Of a DNA stretch of 64,000 bases, positions 1-10,962 are shown in pieces (the stretch's first letter is position 1; every line of letters begins with the position of its first letter). The notes under the pieces were generated by a model. It searched no databases, was not told the origin of the DNA, and saw nothing but the letters and a program-made list of their open reading frames with translations. Made by a program: the position numbers and the translations under genes. The stretch comes from Hericium rajendrae. Lineage: Eukaryota; Basidiomycota; Agaricomycetes; Russulales; Hericiaceae. The stretch lies in NCBI GenBank assembly GCA_033439255.1, contig CM065878.1:4774001-4838000 (forward strand). Reading direction: 5' to 3'.

Positions 1-225
1 CTGAAGCTTGAATAAACAAAATGCAACGCCGAACGAGAACAACCGTACCAATCTGAGCGGATTTATATTCTATCGAAGACATCAGTTTCGAACCTATGCA
101 ACGTATGCTGTTGGCTCACGATGGGCCGAGATGGCAGACTGCATGGCCTTAGGTTGGATTATATAACGGCCTGATTGACCCGAGGCAGCGCCATACGACA
201 TCGAGGAGCTCGAGGGATAAGACAT
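1..225 (-). CDS. Array partner protein, copy 1 (5' part only)
   Basis: This is the start of the first visible copy of the small partner family (see 2942-3521). Exon 1 (225 to 120) begins Met-Ser-Tyr and carries the family's Ser-rich N-terminus followed by Q-S-A-I-S-A-H at the splice donor. Exon 2 (69 to 49) is a 21-nt mini-exon (reads Y-K-S-A-Q-I). The next intron appears to end in CAG exactly at the window edge, so the main helical exon lies outside. Function is unknown. The gene diverges from bHLH copy 1 across about 1.37 kb of shared upstream DNA. Confidence 0.65.
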
Positions 226-893
226 AGTTATAGCCTATGATTCAAATCAACTTGCGGATCGCTAAATGTGTGTCTGTCAACAGAACCTACAATGAGGAAG
301 ACGGCGATCTTGTGTGGTCAAAACTTACAGACGGTGGATATGGTAATGAAAAGTCACTGGAAACGGAACTTGGGACTCGTCCGTCGGCTTATATACATGC
401 AGACAGGACCGCGGAGTGCATTCAAATCTCAGGAAATATCAGAGTCGATTGTTGACTACCTTTTGTCTCTGCGTCGCTCCCTAACGAATACGTGCATGCC
501 ATGGCGATGTGGTATGCATCAATTTGATCAAACTGCAGAGGTGGCCGCTATGCCACATAGAGGTAGCTGCACTCAAACCTCACCTACATGACAATAGGCC
601 TCAATTTGCGACGACCAAACAAAAGAAATGAATCGCCGTCGTTGTGGCGACTGCTGGGGATGAACAACACAATTGGCCAATGAAAGCATGGCAGGACGCG
701 TACGTACGATCAATGAGGCCACAAAAAGCGCCGCCAGCCATTTTTTGTTGCACACGGCACAGTAAAACATCGCAGATCACATCGATGACTGGCAAGAACG
801 AGATACCAGAAAGGTGTATGAGGGATTGTACCGTTGAGATTTGGAGTCGGTGCGTCTTTTGTGTTCAAGCTGCTGGCTGAGCTGGCAATTAGC

Positions 894-905
894 CGGAAAT
901 TGCCG
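894..905. promoter_or_regulatory. CGG-N6-CCG palindrome, unit 1
   Basis: The sequence reads CGG-AAATTG-CCG. This is the geometry bound by some fungal Zn2Cys6 dimers (Ppr1 type). The same spacing recurs upstream of all five bHLH copies, here 690 bp before the start. Binding is inferred only from conservation and geometry. Confidence 0.5.
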
Positions 906-1512
906 ACTGTTCAGAATACGGGCGCCTGGCCAACCGAGTTTCTTCGAAAATCTTCCTGTGCCAGTGCAGACATCCTCCCACTTCAGCGACAGCTCTCGAT
1001 TGACTATCGCTCGCCATGGGTAATGCAAGGGTATTCTAGAAGACTAGCCGAAAAGTATCTCTCAATACAAGGTACGCTCTTGATGTGCTTATCAGTAGGA
1101 GTGTTTTGTACTCGAATTGGGCCTGTGACGATGGCCTTGTTCTTGTTCTCCATGGCTCACAGGGTCACGGACGAGATAGACGGCTCTACTCAAGCCAGTA
1201 ACATAGTTCATTACAGTTACAGTAAGTACTCAGTACTCAGGTTGAAGATGGCAAGTATATTTTCTGTGGCTGGACGTGCGGTATGAGATTACTTCGTTGT
1301 AAGTATTGAACGTCTGGAACCGCGAATGTGAGTAAATACTCGTATTAGCGTCTGCTACTTACCCTCTGATGCTCTAGGTAATCCTTGTTAGGTCCGTACA
1401 TGCTCAGCCCGTCGTCAAGACTTGTTGTCCATTGTACTTCCTACGACCTTGTTTCATGACCTTGCTTGTACCTCTATAGATGGATGACCTGTCGAGGACG
1501 ACGATGCTATCA

Positions 1513-1519
1513 TATAAAG
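1513..1519 (+). promoter_or_regulatory. TATA box of bHLH copy 1
   Basis: TATAAAG lies 82 bp before the ATG at 1595. The matching box is exactly 75 bp before the ATG in copies 2 to 5. Confidence 0.6.
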
Positions 1520-1594
1520 TCGCTCAAATCCAGGACGTACCGCAAACCACTCATCGTAACGTCTTACGTCTCATTCTTACGTTTCACGACTGAC

Positions 1595-2835
1595 ATGGAG
1601 CACTCGAATTCCTCTAATCATGGACCATCCGGACTGTCGTCTCGGAGAAGGTCTCCTGTCATTCTCGATCCTGCTCGCTTCAGCGCTGGTGCTGCTCAAA
1701 CACAGGGTTGGCCATATGATGCCACACGCAATTATACAACGATAGCAACAACACCAAATGGACAATACCAATCGTGAGTTGAAGTTTATCCTTGGTCGCG
1801 GATGTAGGTTGACCCACGGTGTCCCCCAGTACAACGCAGGTTGGATACTCGTATCCTCCCCAAGCGACAGAATTTTCTCATACCGAAACAGCTCAATATG
1901 CATATACCCAACCAGTCGCACCCTCGTCGAGGCACCAGAACTATAACGTATACCCTAACAATACGCAGTAAGTTTATTGTAACCGACTTTACTGATAAAA
2001 TGGCTGATGTCTTGCTAGATCATATCAGCAGACCGGCGCTTCGCATCACAGCACTCCGGCTGAATGGCCCCAACCATCCTACTACGATATGTCAGTACAA
2101 CCGTCGGTCACCTACAGTTCAACCCGCCAGCATGCTACCGCCGCCGCCTCTTCAAGTAGCAGTCAACATACACCCGATGCAAAGGTCTCATCATCCAAGA
2201 CGCAAACTTCAGCTTCTAAACCAACTACGTCCACGTCCCGCCTTAGAAAAGGTATCATTCCGGACATGAAGAGCAAGATGAATAGGTTCCGTATCACAGA
2301 CATGGCATCAACGATCCCGGTCGGGTCCCCGCTGACATACCAGCCTAAACTTCCCGCGGTCGGTGAGAAGCGCAAGGAGCGCTCGCCGACGCCAGACTCG
2401 ATCCGCGCCGAAGCGCCCCTGAAGAAGGACGCGAAGAGGCGGGAAGTACAGAGAATCAAGTCCAAAAAGAGTAGGGACCAGCTGCATAGTGACATTGCTG
2501 AGCTCGCCGAAAGGCTTCCCAGCCATTTGCGAGCGCCTGGTGATATGTCGTCGAGAAATAATATCAGAAAAGGTATGCACTCCGTAATCGAGGAGGCTTC
2601 GACGCTGATCGTCTGTCCAGCGGCCACCTATATCGATGAGCAGAACGCCCACATTGGACGACTCGAGAACGAAATTGCTCAATACAGTGTGGTCCAATCG
2701 CAGCTTGCATCTGAAGTTTTTGTTCTTCGCGGGACAAACTACGAGCTGATGGAAATAAATGAAAGCCAACAACGTAGTCTCGCCGAGAAGGACAAGAGAA
2801 TCAGGCAATTAGATGGGAGACAGACGTTGCAATAG
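1595..2835 (+). CDS. Atypical bHLH-leucine-zipper protein, copy 1
   Basis: Predicted nuclear DNA-binding protein of about 361 residues in four exons (1595-1773, 1830-1967, 2019-2572, 2621-2835). The first 240 residues are rich in Ser, Tyr, Gln and Thr, like an activation or low-complexity region. A basic stretch (about 230-260, with K-K-D-A-K-R-R-E) runs into helix 1 (I-A-E-L-A-E-R-L-P), a loop, helix 2 (A-A-T-Y-I-D-E-Q) and a heptad zipper to the end. The Glu that contacts E-box DNA in classic bHLH proteins is not present. Intron 3 (48 nt) falls in the loop and is stop-free, so retention would add 16 residues. Exon joins were chosen because they keep phase and match the paralogues. The target genes and partner are unknown. 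Confidence 0.75.
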
Positions 2836-2941
2836 GTAGAGCTGGACCGTGTACTCGCAAACCTCTAATTATGACATAGAATCTAACAACAAAATCATAA
2901 TGGACAATTCGGCAATCCCCACCGTAGCTAGGACAGTAAGA

Positions 2942-3521
2942 TCAGTGGCCCCGCCCATGCCTTCCCTGTCGTACGATGCGAGATTGGCTGCGTGTCTCGT
3001 TAGCCCTTTGGATCTCAGACGCCCTCGCCCGTTGGCGTAGACGTTCTTCTACTTCTTCGTTTGTACATCCCTCAAACTCTTTCCAAAAGTCGCCGGGTTC
3101 CGTCTGTCCAGCTTGCGACCGTGCTAGGTAATCTGTGAAACGCCTATCATACTCACGGCCAGCGTCCATGGCACGTTTTTGCGCGGCATTGAACTCAGCT
3201 GTGCTGATTTGCCCGCTGAAATATGCGGCCGCTGCGGCTTCGTACTCGACCTGGAACTCCAGAGACTTGATACCGCGAGGGGCCTTGTCTAGAATCTAGA
3301 TGAGTAAAAATACGAAAAACGGACATGAGATCTCTCTTACTTATCCGAGCGGATTCTGTCAGAGCAAGAAATTAGTACAGCCAGCCATACACCCTATATC
3401 TTGTTTTTGACTCACGATGGGTTGAGATAGCAGACTGAATGGCTTGGGGTGGGACGACATAACGGCCTGACTGACCCGGGGCAGCGCCATTCGACATCGA
3501 AGAGCTTGAGGAGTAAGACAT
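2942..3521 (-). CDS. Array partner protein, copy 2
   Basis: Unrecognised small protein of about 155 residues, tail-to-tail with bHLH copy 1. Exon 1 encodes the Ser-rich start (M-S-Y-S-S) and the block R-Y-V-V-P-P-Q-A-I-Q-S-A-I-S-T-H. A mini-exon gives S-A-R-I. The last exon encodes two predicted amphipathic helices (around G-Q-I-S-T-A-E-F), a G-C-T-N-E-E-V-E-E acidic motif and a basic tail ending G-R-G-H. No signal peptide or membrane segment is visible. Seven paralogues in the window share this layout. Whether it binds the neighbouring bHLH protein is only a guess from pairing. Confidence 0.7.
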
Positions 3522-4155
3522 GGCTATAGCCCAGTACTTTGAGTAGAATTGCGAAGCGCCAAACGTATGTCTGTCAAAAAAATACAATGAATAATGGCAA
3601 CCGTCTCTTGTGGTCAAAACTTACTGGGGTGTAGTAAAGTCACTGAAATCGAGACTCGAGACTCGTTCGGCGGCTTATATGCACACAGGCAGGATCTCAG
3701 AGAGCACCTAGGTTTCAGAAAACATACAGGCTAATTGTTTACTACCTTTTTGTCTCCGCATCGCTCCCTATCGAGTACGTGCATGCCATGACGACGTGGC
3801 ACGCATCAAACCTCAAGGCTCAGAGATGGCAACTATGCAACATGAGGCAGCTGCCTTCAAATCTTGCCTGCATCCAACAATTGGCTTCAATTCGTGACGA
3901 GCAAATAAAAATGAACCGCCGTTGTTATGGCGGCCGCTGGGGATGAACAAAACAATTGGAAGCATGGCAGGACGTACGATCGATGAGGCCACAAAAAGAG
4001 GCGCCAGCATTTGTTAGTACGCAAGGCTCGGTAAAACGCCGCATATCTTATTGTCGACCAGCAAGAGCGAGGTGTCAGAAAGATCCTTGTGGAGATGTGT
4101 CGTGAAGATATGAAGTTGGTGGGTTTTTTGTGTTCAAGTCGCTGAGCTGGGAAGC

Positions 4156-4167
4156 CGGAAATTGCCG
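4156..4167. promoter_or_regulatory. CGG-N6-CCG palindrome, unit 2
   Basis: Reads CGG-AAATTG-CCG, extended to a longer palindrome (GCCGG..CCGGC). It lies about 655 bp before the ancestral bHLH copy 2 start. Confidence 0.5.
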
Positions 4168-4747
4168 GCCATTCAGAACACGGGCGTCTGGCCAACCGAC
4201 TTTCTTCCTGTGCCAGTGCATCTTCAGCGCTTCGGCGACGACTCTCGATGGACTATCACTCACCGTGGCTAATGCTAGGGCGGTCTGAAATTCCAGCCGG
4301 GAAGTATCTCTTAATATAAGGTGCGCTTTTGATGTGTTTATCAATAGGAGTGTTTTGCACTCGAATTGGGTCTGTGACGATGGCCTGGTTCTTGTCCTCC
4401 ACTGCTCACAGGGATATGGGCAAGGTAGACAGCTCGACGCAAGCCAGCTGTCTAGTCAATTCAGTAAAAACTCCGCTTGAAGATGGTAATTATGTTTTCT
4501 ATGGCTAGACGCATGGTATGGAAATTCCGTCGTTGTAAGTAACATCTGGAACCGCGAATGTGAGTGAATATACACATCAGTGTCTATATTCTTACCTTCT
4601 GATTCTATAGGTAATCCTTGTTAGGTCCGTATATGCTCAGCCTGTCGTCAAGCACCGATGTTCATTGTACTCATCGACGGCCTTGTCTCCCAAGTTAGTT
4701 TGTACCGTCTGTGGTTAGACGACTTATCGAAGACGATAGTACTGTTA

Positions 4748-4754
4748 TATAAAG
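4748..4754 (+). promoter_or_regulatory. TATA box of bHLH copy 2
   Basis: TATAAAG, 75 bp upstream of the ancestral ATG at 4823. Confidence 0.55.
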
Positions 4755-4963
4755 TCGCCAGAATCCAGGATGGCCTGCCATTCATTGATCTTAACGTCTC
4801 ATTTTTACGACCTATGACCAACATGCAGCATTGACATACTTTTGCTCACGGATTATCCCGGCCTTCATCCCGGAGAAAGTCTCCAGCTATCCTCGATCCT
4901 GCTCACTTCAGCGCTGGTGCTGCTCAGACACAAAATTGGCCATATGACCCTACACGCAATTCT

Positions 4964-6043
4964 ATGACGACGGTAACAACAAATGGACAATACTATCAAT
5001 CGTAAGATCGAGAGTTGTCCCTGGCCACGGACGTAGCTTAACCTTCGGTGCCCTCTAGATACTCGTATCCTATCCAAACGGCTGAATCCGCTTCCTATAC
5101 CCAAGCGATAGTATCGTCGCAGAGCTACCAGAACTATAACTCAAACCCTCATAATACGCAGTAAGTTCCAAGCAACATAGTTCATTGATAATATGACTGA
5201 TGTATCGCTAGATTATACCAGCCAATCGGCGAACCGTATCAGAGCGCTCCGACTGAATGGCCTCAACAGTCCTACTATGATCCCTCAGTACAACCATCAC
5301 TCAGCTCAAGCTCAACCCACCGGCATGCCGCCGCAGCCGCATCTACAAGTGCCAGTCAGTTGTCATCATCAAAGACACGAGTCGAGGCTTCTAAGTCAAT
5401 TGCGTCCACGTCCCGCCCCAGAAAAGGTATTATTCCGGACATGAAGAGCAAGATGAACAGATTTCGGGTCGCGAACATGACATCAACGATCCCGCCCGAG
5501 TCTCCATTAACATACCAGCCTCAACCTCCTGCGGTCAGTGAGAAGCGCAAGGAGCGCTCGCCGACGCCAGACTCGATCCGCGCCGAAGCGCCCCTGAAGA
5601 AGGACGCGAAGAGGCGGGAAGCGCAGAGACTCAAGTCCCAAAAGAGTAGGGATCAGCTGCACAGTGATATTGCTGAGCTCGCCGAAAGGCTTCCCAGCCA
5701 TTTGCGAGCGCCTGAGGATATGCCGTCGAGGAAGAATATCGCACGAGGTATGCACTCCGTTATCGAGGAGGCTTCGACGCTGATCGCATGTCTAGCCGCC
5801 ACCTACATTGATGAGCAGAATGTCCGTATTGGGTGGCTCGAGAACGAAGTCGGTCGGAGCTATTCCGAGGCTGATCAGTTGAGAGAGAGTCAGGTTCAAC
5901 TGACATCTCAAGTTCTCAGTTTGAACTTGGAAAACAGAAGGCTGGCGCACGTGAATGAAGGTCAACGACTCGGTCTCTTTGAAAAGGATATGAGGATCGC
6001 AGACTTACAGAACACGATCCAGACGTGGCAGCACCCGTATTAA
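4964..6043 (+). CDS. Atypical bHLH-leucine-zipper protein, copy 2 (damaged start)
   Basis: Paralogue of 1595-2835. The ATG that aligns with the other copies is at 4823, but it is followed by a TGA three codons later (4832-4834). The next in-frame Met is at 4964 and keeps exon 1 (to 5001), exon 2 (5059-5160), exon 3 (5212-5747) and exon 4 (5796-6043) in phase, giving about 307 residues. The bHLH region (about 175-240) and the long zipper are intact and very close to copy 1 around S-P-T-P-D-S-I-R-A-E-A-P. Losing the first 46 or so residues removes only low-complexity sequence, so the protein may still work, but it could equally be an early pseudogene. Confidence 0.6.
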
Positions 6044-6156
6044 ACATGTATCGTTGCGAGCCACGGACTGTGATATATTGCATTGCTGAATCAATGACAA
6101 CGATCTTAATTGACGGGATGGACGTAAACTACATGAAAAGCATGGTTACGATGCGG

Positions 6157-6741
6157 TCAATGGCCCCCTCCATACCTACTGTGCCGTAGGACGCGAGATT
6201 TGCGGCGTGCTTCGTTGGCATTTTGCACATCTGCCAGGTTAGCTTCATAGCGAGCGTACCCTTCCGCCTCTTCATCTGTACACCCATAAAACTCCTTGAA
6301 GTAGTCTCCGGGTTTAGTAAGGCCAGCTTCTGTCCGTGCCCTATAATCTGCTGCGTGCTTGGAGTATTCACAGCTAGCATCGCAGATGCGCTTCAGCACG
6401 ACATCCAGCTCAGATCCACTAATCTGGCCACTGTGATACGCAGCAGTGGCCACATCCAATTGAGCTTGGGATTCCATAAGCTTGTCGCCACGAATGCTCC
6501 TTTCTAGAGTGGAGGTGGAGATCAATATAGAGCAATGCCGCCACGAGAAAAATTTCACCGATACGAGCAGAACTATGTTCTGTCAGGACAAGGCATTAAT
6601 ATGGCCCAGAAAAGACTCATAGATTAACTCCTCACGATGGGTTGAGATGGCAGACTGGATAGCTTTGGGTGGGACGACGGAACGATTGGATTGGCCCGAG
6701 GCAACGCCGTTCCTTGTCGAGGTGCTTGCGGCGTAAGACAT
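6157..6741 (-). CDS. Array partner protein, copy 3
   Basis: Paralogue of 2942-3521, convergent with bHLH copy 2. It starts M-S-Y-A-A-S-T-S at 6741, has the P-P-K-A-I-Q-S-A-I-S-T-H block before the first donor, a mini-exon ending S-A-R-I, and a last exon with G-Q-I-S-G-S-E-L, G-C-T-D-E-E-A-E and the basic tail ending G-G-G-H. All splice sites look normal. Its upstream DNA runs up to the left inverted end of the large element at 7346. Confidence 0.7.
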
Positions 6742-7345
6742 GGATATAGTCTTGAGTTTCGTGCCAATGCCAAATGTACGTAACGTCTGTCACGAAGCAT
6801 GAAATAAATATAGGCAGCCGTCTCGTGTGGTCAACACGTACGGATGGAAGTATTGTCGGAAAATTGCTGAGAACGATACTCAGGACTCATCCTGCGAGTT
6901 ATATGCTCGCAGCTGTGACCGAGCATCATCTCACTAACTAAACATTGAGGTCAATTGTCTTTCATCTTTTTGTTACCTCCGTAGTACTTGCGACGTGTAC
7001 GTGCACATGCCATGGCGACGTGAAACGCGCCAGCAAATGACAATCATAGACAACTCCGTGGGATGTCGCCTGCGTCTGTGGCAAACGATGATCTTGGTAT
7101 GTGACCGCTGAAGGCGGTCTTAAAAAACCGTCGCTATGGAGGAAGGTCAAGAAACAGCAAACAATTGGAAGCATAGATCATTAAATTGGGACATACAATC
7201 GACAAGCCCGTCGCAGAGCATTTCCAGGCACGTCATACGATATCGTTGACCTGGAGACAGTCTGATGAAGAGCCTTCAAAATAATTGTCATTCTCTCTCC
7301 TTGTGTTGTCTGCATCGCATGCTGCAGAGGACGTGCATGTGCTGT
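6742..7345. other. Upstream region of partner copy 3
   Basis: No gene seen. It holds the CAATTGGAAGCAT block at 7161-7173 shared with other units, then loses similarity to the array before 7346. The 7-mer GTGCTGT at 7339-7345 abuts the inverted end. Confidence 0.5.
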
Positions 7346-7529
7346 ACGGCAACCAGGGAGTCCACGGTTGGAATTTCCCGCGCGTTGCGTTTGCGCCACC
7401 GCTCCTCTGGCACATCGCGTTTGCTAGCTACTCTGCTACTCTGCTCTGCATATCTCTTCCTTAAGTCCTTATCTTTCGTCGCCTGCATAAGCAGGGATTA
7501 CCTTCCACTCGTTAAACACCCATAATATC
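7346..7529 (+). repeat. Left 184-bp inverted end
   Basis: Begins ACGGCAACCAGGGAGTCC and is the reverse complement of 28388-28571 with about three mismatches. Similarity fades at the inner side around ATTCTC, where hAT-1 is inserted. Confidence 0.8.
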
Positions 7530-7542
7530 TATTCTCAAGTTC

Positions 7543-10500
7543 CAGTGTTGGGACTGACCGGTCAAAACGCAATTGACCTGACTGGGTCAATTGAGGTCGG
7601 TTGGTCAGTCAATTGCTCAGGGCGGGGTCAGAGGGGTCAGTCGCTTCGGTGGATCTGGAACCCGCGCCATCACCGGCATGATTTATCGGCCATCTTCGTT
7701 ACTCTGTCCATCGATAGTAAGACGTAGATACATCGGATGCAATGCAATCTTCTTGACGGCCATCTTGCGGGCCTGTTTTTCTTCTTTTCGAACTTCTAAC
7801 CTCGAACTTCTACATAACAGCTTCTTGATGGTTCGTCCGAAATCATGGCATTGGGACCACTTCTACCAGTCCGATAAAAAGTTTGGAAATAACAACACAC
7901 ATTGGGCAGCATACTGCAACTATTGTACCAATGCCAAACTCGATACCATCGAGCTCCAGGAGAAGCAGGCCGTCCGAGAAGGGAAACTTGAGGCCGAGCG
8001 ATCCAAGAGCGTGTTAATTATCGAAGGTAAGTGACTCGCTCCGTGAATTGAGATGTCCGCCTTGACGCGGATACTGCATGCAGCCCGAGATGCAATTCAC
8101 GCAACTGCGGGAAAGCTATCAGTCATGAACAACCATCTCATTCAGTGTGAGTACTGCCCAGACTCGATCAAGGCGAGGGCCCGCAAGAAGAAGGTCGCAG
8201 AATCCAATGCGGACGATGGCGCCGACGATGATTCTGAGGACGTGAGGAGCCGAGGGTCGGATAGCAAGAGGCCTACAAAGCGTGTCCGCTCAGATAGTGA
8301 TGTTGCTCAGAAGAATCAGAAGACATTTACCGTCTATGCGTCCAAGGGCATCCCATTCAATGGTGACCGACAGCAGGCCTTCGAAGATCAGATCCTTCGT
8401 GCTTTTATATCAGCAGGCTTCGCATTCTATTCCATACAGGACCCAGAAGTCCAAAAGCTCTTCCGGGATTACCTTCCCGCTGCCAAGCTTCCAAACCGCA
8501 AGAGCCTTTCTGGTAAAATCTTGACGCGCCAGGTCGTCAAGATAGAGGGTGAACTACGGGCAAGCGGAAAGGATCAGTATGCAACAATGCAATGCGATGG
8601 CTATAAGGACATATCAAAGAACCATCTTATTGCCTTCATGTACTCGGTTCTTCGTCAGGCGCACGTCACCAATATTCACGATATGTCCGCGAAGCGCAAG
8701 ACTGCCGCAAACGTGTTTGCTCTGATGGTGGCCGAGTACGATTATCTGACAACGCAGATCGGGCTGAAATGCATCGGGATAGCAGGTGATGCCGCAGGCG
8801 ACGAGAGGAAGGCACGGCTTGATATGCTGAGGGAGCATCCGAATCTGCTCATCGCAGACTGTTGGGCACACCAGGTAGACGACATCTAATCCTTTTTGGT
8901 TCAATCCATCAGATATCTGACCGTTAAATCATACTCACAGATCTGTCTTATCTTGGGTGATTATGTCCGTGCCAACCCAAAAATCGCAGAGGTCATCGAC
9001 TCAGCGGTCGAAGTTGTAAAGTGGTTCAACAACCATTCGTACGCACTGGGCATCTTCCAGAAGGAGCAGCGAGAGACGTACGGTGGGAAAGAATGGTGCT
9101 TGATCATGCCTGTTATCACACGATGGACGGCGTACTTTGCTTCCTTCGATCGTCTCCTCAAGCTCCGAAAAGCCCTTCAAGTCACCGCTATCAAGCACGA
9201 ACAAGAATTGATCAGTGCTCTCGGGACGGGCGCACCAGCGAGAAAGAAGCTAAAGGCTAGACGTGTCTTGTCGAGGATCAAAGATGATAGCTGGTGGAAG
9301 AAGCTCGTCGTGTAAGTATTTGTAAATGATATCCTCGACGTCGCGGGAACTCACATACATTTCAGGATAAAGACCCACTTCGAACCCCTTGCAATCGCCA
9401 TCAACGTAACCCAAGGTGCCAACTCTCGATGCGATCAAGTCTCGTTCTTGCTTGCGAAGCTTTACCACAGCTATTCAAATTTGCGGCAGGCCGATTGCGA
9501 CCATCCAGAGAGTAGCATGACTGAAGAGGAACATCCCGTCACCTCAATCCTCGAAAGCATCGAGAAGCGTTGGCGCAAAGCAGACCAAGATCTCCACATC
9601 GCCGCTTTCTTTCTCAACCCGTTCATCAATAATCAGCTTCTTAATTCGGACATTATCCCGATTTCCATGATGATGGGCATACTCCGCCGCCTTTATATGC
9701 GTGTATTTGAGGCTGAAGAAGTACCGTCAGATTTTATGATTTCTGTCTATCATTACGGTGAAAGAGAAGGTATATTCTCGAAAGATGCCTGGACTATTGA
9801 GCAGCTTAGGAAACCATTGGCCGAGCAGGTGACACCTCCGATTTTAATGTGTCCTAATCAGAGCTGACCATGTTCGGATTCTAGGATGGTACCACAGATC
9901 CCATCATCATGTGGAAGCTCCTTCCCAAGAAGAACCCCCTTGCTCGTCTCGCTATCCTTATTCTCAGTTTTGTCCCGAACTCCACGAACACAGAGCGGCT
10001 TTTTACCACAGTCACCGATACTAAATCCAAGAAGCGAAATCGACTACGCACCGAGAAGCTGCGCAAGATAGTCTTCGTGAAGCTCGAACTTCGGCGTCAA
10101 CAAGCCGTCGAGGGGACCGCGCGTGCAAGGCTCAAACGTCACTTTGGGAACGAGTCAACAGGAGCGGTCACGACTCCATTTATTTCGGACGAATCGGGTA
10201 GTCGCATCGAAGAGGAGGATATCGTTCAAGCTATTGAGGAGGGAGGAGCTGAGTCCGAGACTGACGAGGAAGATATGGCAGGGACAACTGCTGACCTTCG
10301 CAATGATACCGGGGTGCCGTCCGAGACTCCTGCCTCCGCCGCAGACATGTCTGCGCGCTCGTTTGTCATTGTGGCTCGAGAGTGGGAGGAACAGGCATCC
10401 ATGGAGGACCAAGATGTCGATGACACAGAGCTTGACGAGCGTGGGATCAAGGTCGCCGAGCATGTCACTTACGGCGCAGCTACACCATGTCGAGTGAGTT

Positions 10501-10936
10501 GACCAACGGCCTCTCCGTCTTCTCTTCTGCGGCTGATCTCCAGCAGGTGCGACTCTACTTCGGCCAACCAAAGTTGTTCGATATCGCCGAGTTATTCAAT
10601 TTCTCGATGGAGACAGGCTGGGATGAGTTCTGGTTCCAGGGTGTCAAGAAGTACGAGGAGGAAGCCTTGTTCTACGAGCTATTGACATCATTTGATGACC
10701 GTGAGGATAACGAGGTGATAAGTAAACAAGTAATGCCTCTTCGTGATGCTGGAGAAGGCTCTCAGAATCCTATTGTATTGTCATAAGAGCTGTACAAGTA
10801 GCTACAATCTGAAATACAATACAAAGATCAATTGACCCCAAATGACCCTATGACCCGGGGTCAATTAAGGTCAATTCAATATCAATTGACCTGGAAATGA
10901 CTACAACCGTTATAACTCGGGTCAGTCACAACACTG
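7543..10936 (+). mobile_element. hAT-1, apparently complete hAT transposon
   Basis: The ends are inverted repeats beginning CAGTGTTGGGACTGACC (left) and, read inward, CAGTGTTGTGACTGACC (right). TTCTCAA occurs on both sides (7532-7538 and 10937-10943), consistent with a diverged 8-bp target duplication. Subterminal TCAATTGACC motifs are repeated at both ends, as is usual for hAT transposase binding. The single gene inside is intact, so the copy could be active. It sits at the inner edge of the large element's left inverted end. Confidence 0.85.
7828..10786 (+). CDS. hAT-family transposase
   Basis: Six exons (7828-8026, 8084-8874, 8941-9311, 9366-9828, 9885-10493, 10544-10786) keep phase and give about 891 residues. 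A BED-type zinc finger is split over exons 1 and 2 (C-N-Y-C near residue 31, then N-H-L-I-Q-C near 90). An acidic and basic linker follows. The RNase H-fold core shows candidate catalytic Asp residues in Q-C-D-G-Y-K-D and A-G-D-A-A-G-D-E, and the conserved I-T-R-W-T block near 400. The C-terminal dimerisation motif N-P-L-A-R-L-A ... P-N-S-T-N-T-E-R-L-F lies near 620-645. A long acidic tail is unusual in length. The protein cuts and pastes the element through its terminal repeats. A decayed relative lies at 21065-22847. Confidence 0.85.
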
Positions 10937-10962
10937 TTCTCAACTACCGTACCCGTTCGCCT

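Larger units (their letters stand above)
226..1594. other. Divergent intergenic region, unit 1
   Basis: No convincing gene. It lies head-to-head between partner copy 1 and bHLH copy 1. It resembles 3522-4822 along most of its length and contains the CGG-N6-CCG palindrome (894-905), a diverged version of the CAATTGGAAGCAT block near 670, and the TATA box at 1513. A minus-strand block near 1391-1470 matches the start of a possible third small gene seen better in units 3 and 4, but does not read through here. Confidence 0.6.
3522..4822. other. Divergent intergenic region, unit 2
   Basis: No convincing gene. It is a paralogue of 226-1594, with CAATTGGAAGCAT at 3953-3965, the CGG-N6-CCG site at 4156-4167 and a TATA box at 4748-4754. 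Short open frames on both strands here do not match the other units and look incidental. Confidence 0.55.

Noticed and set aside
2163-2808. Long minus-strand frames opposite the bHLH exon 3 of copy 1 (and the matching ones in copies 2 to 4)
   Set aside because: They are mirror frames of the GC-rich coding exon; their products lose similarity between copies while the plus-strand protein stays conserved.
226-6741. Mating-type-like divergent homeodomain pair
   Set aside because: The divergent layout is similar, but neither protein shows a homeodomain W-F-x-N-x-R helix; the DNA-binding part is bHLH-like.
7265-7525. Small frames on both strands inside the left inverted end
   Set aside because: They lie in the 184-bp end itself, whose right copy has different frame contexts; best read as element end or promoter.
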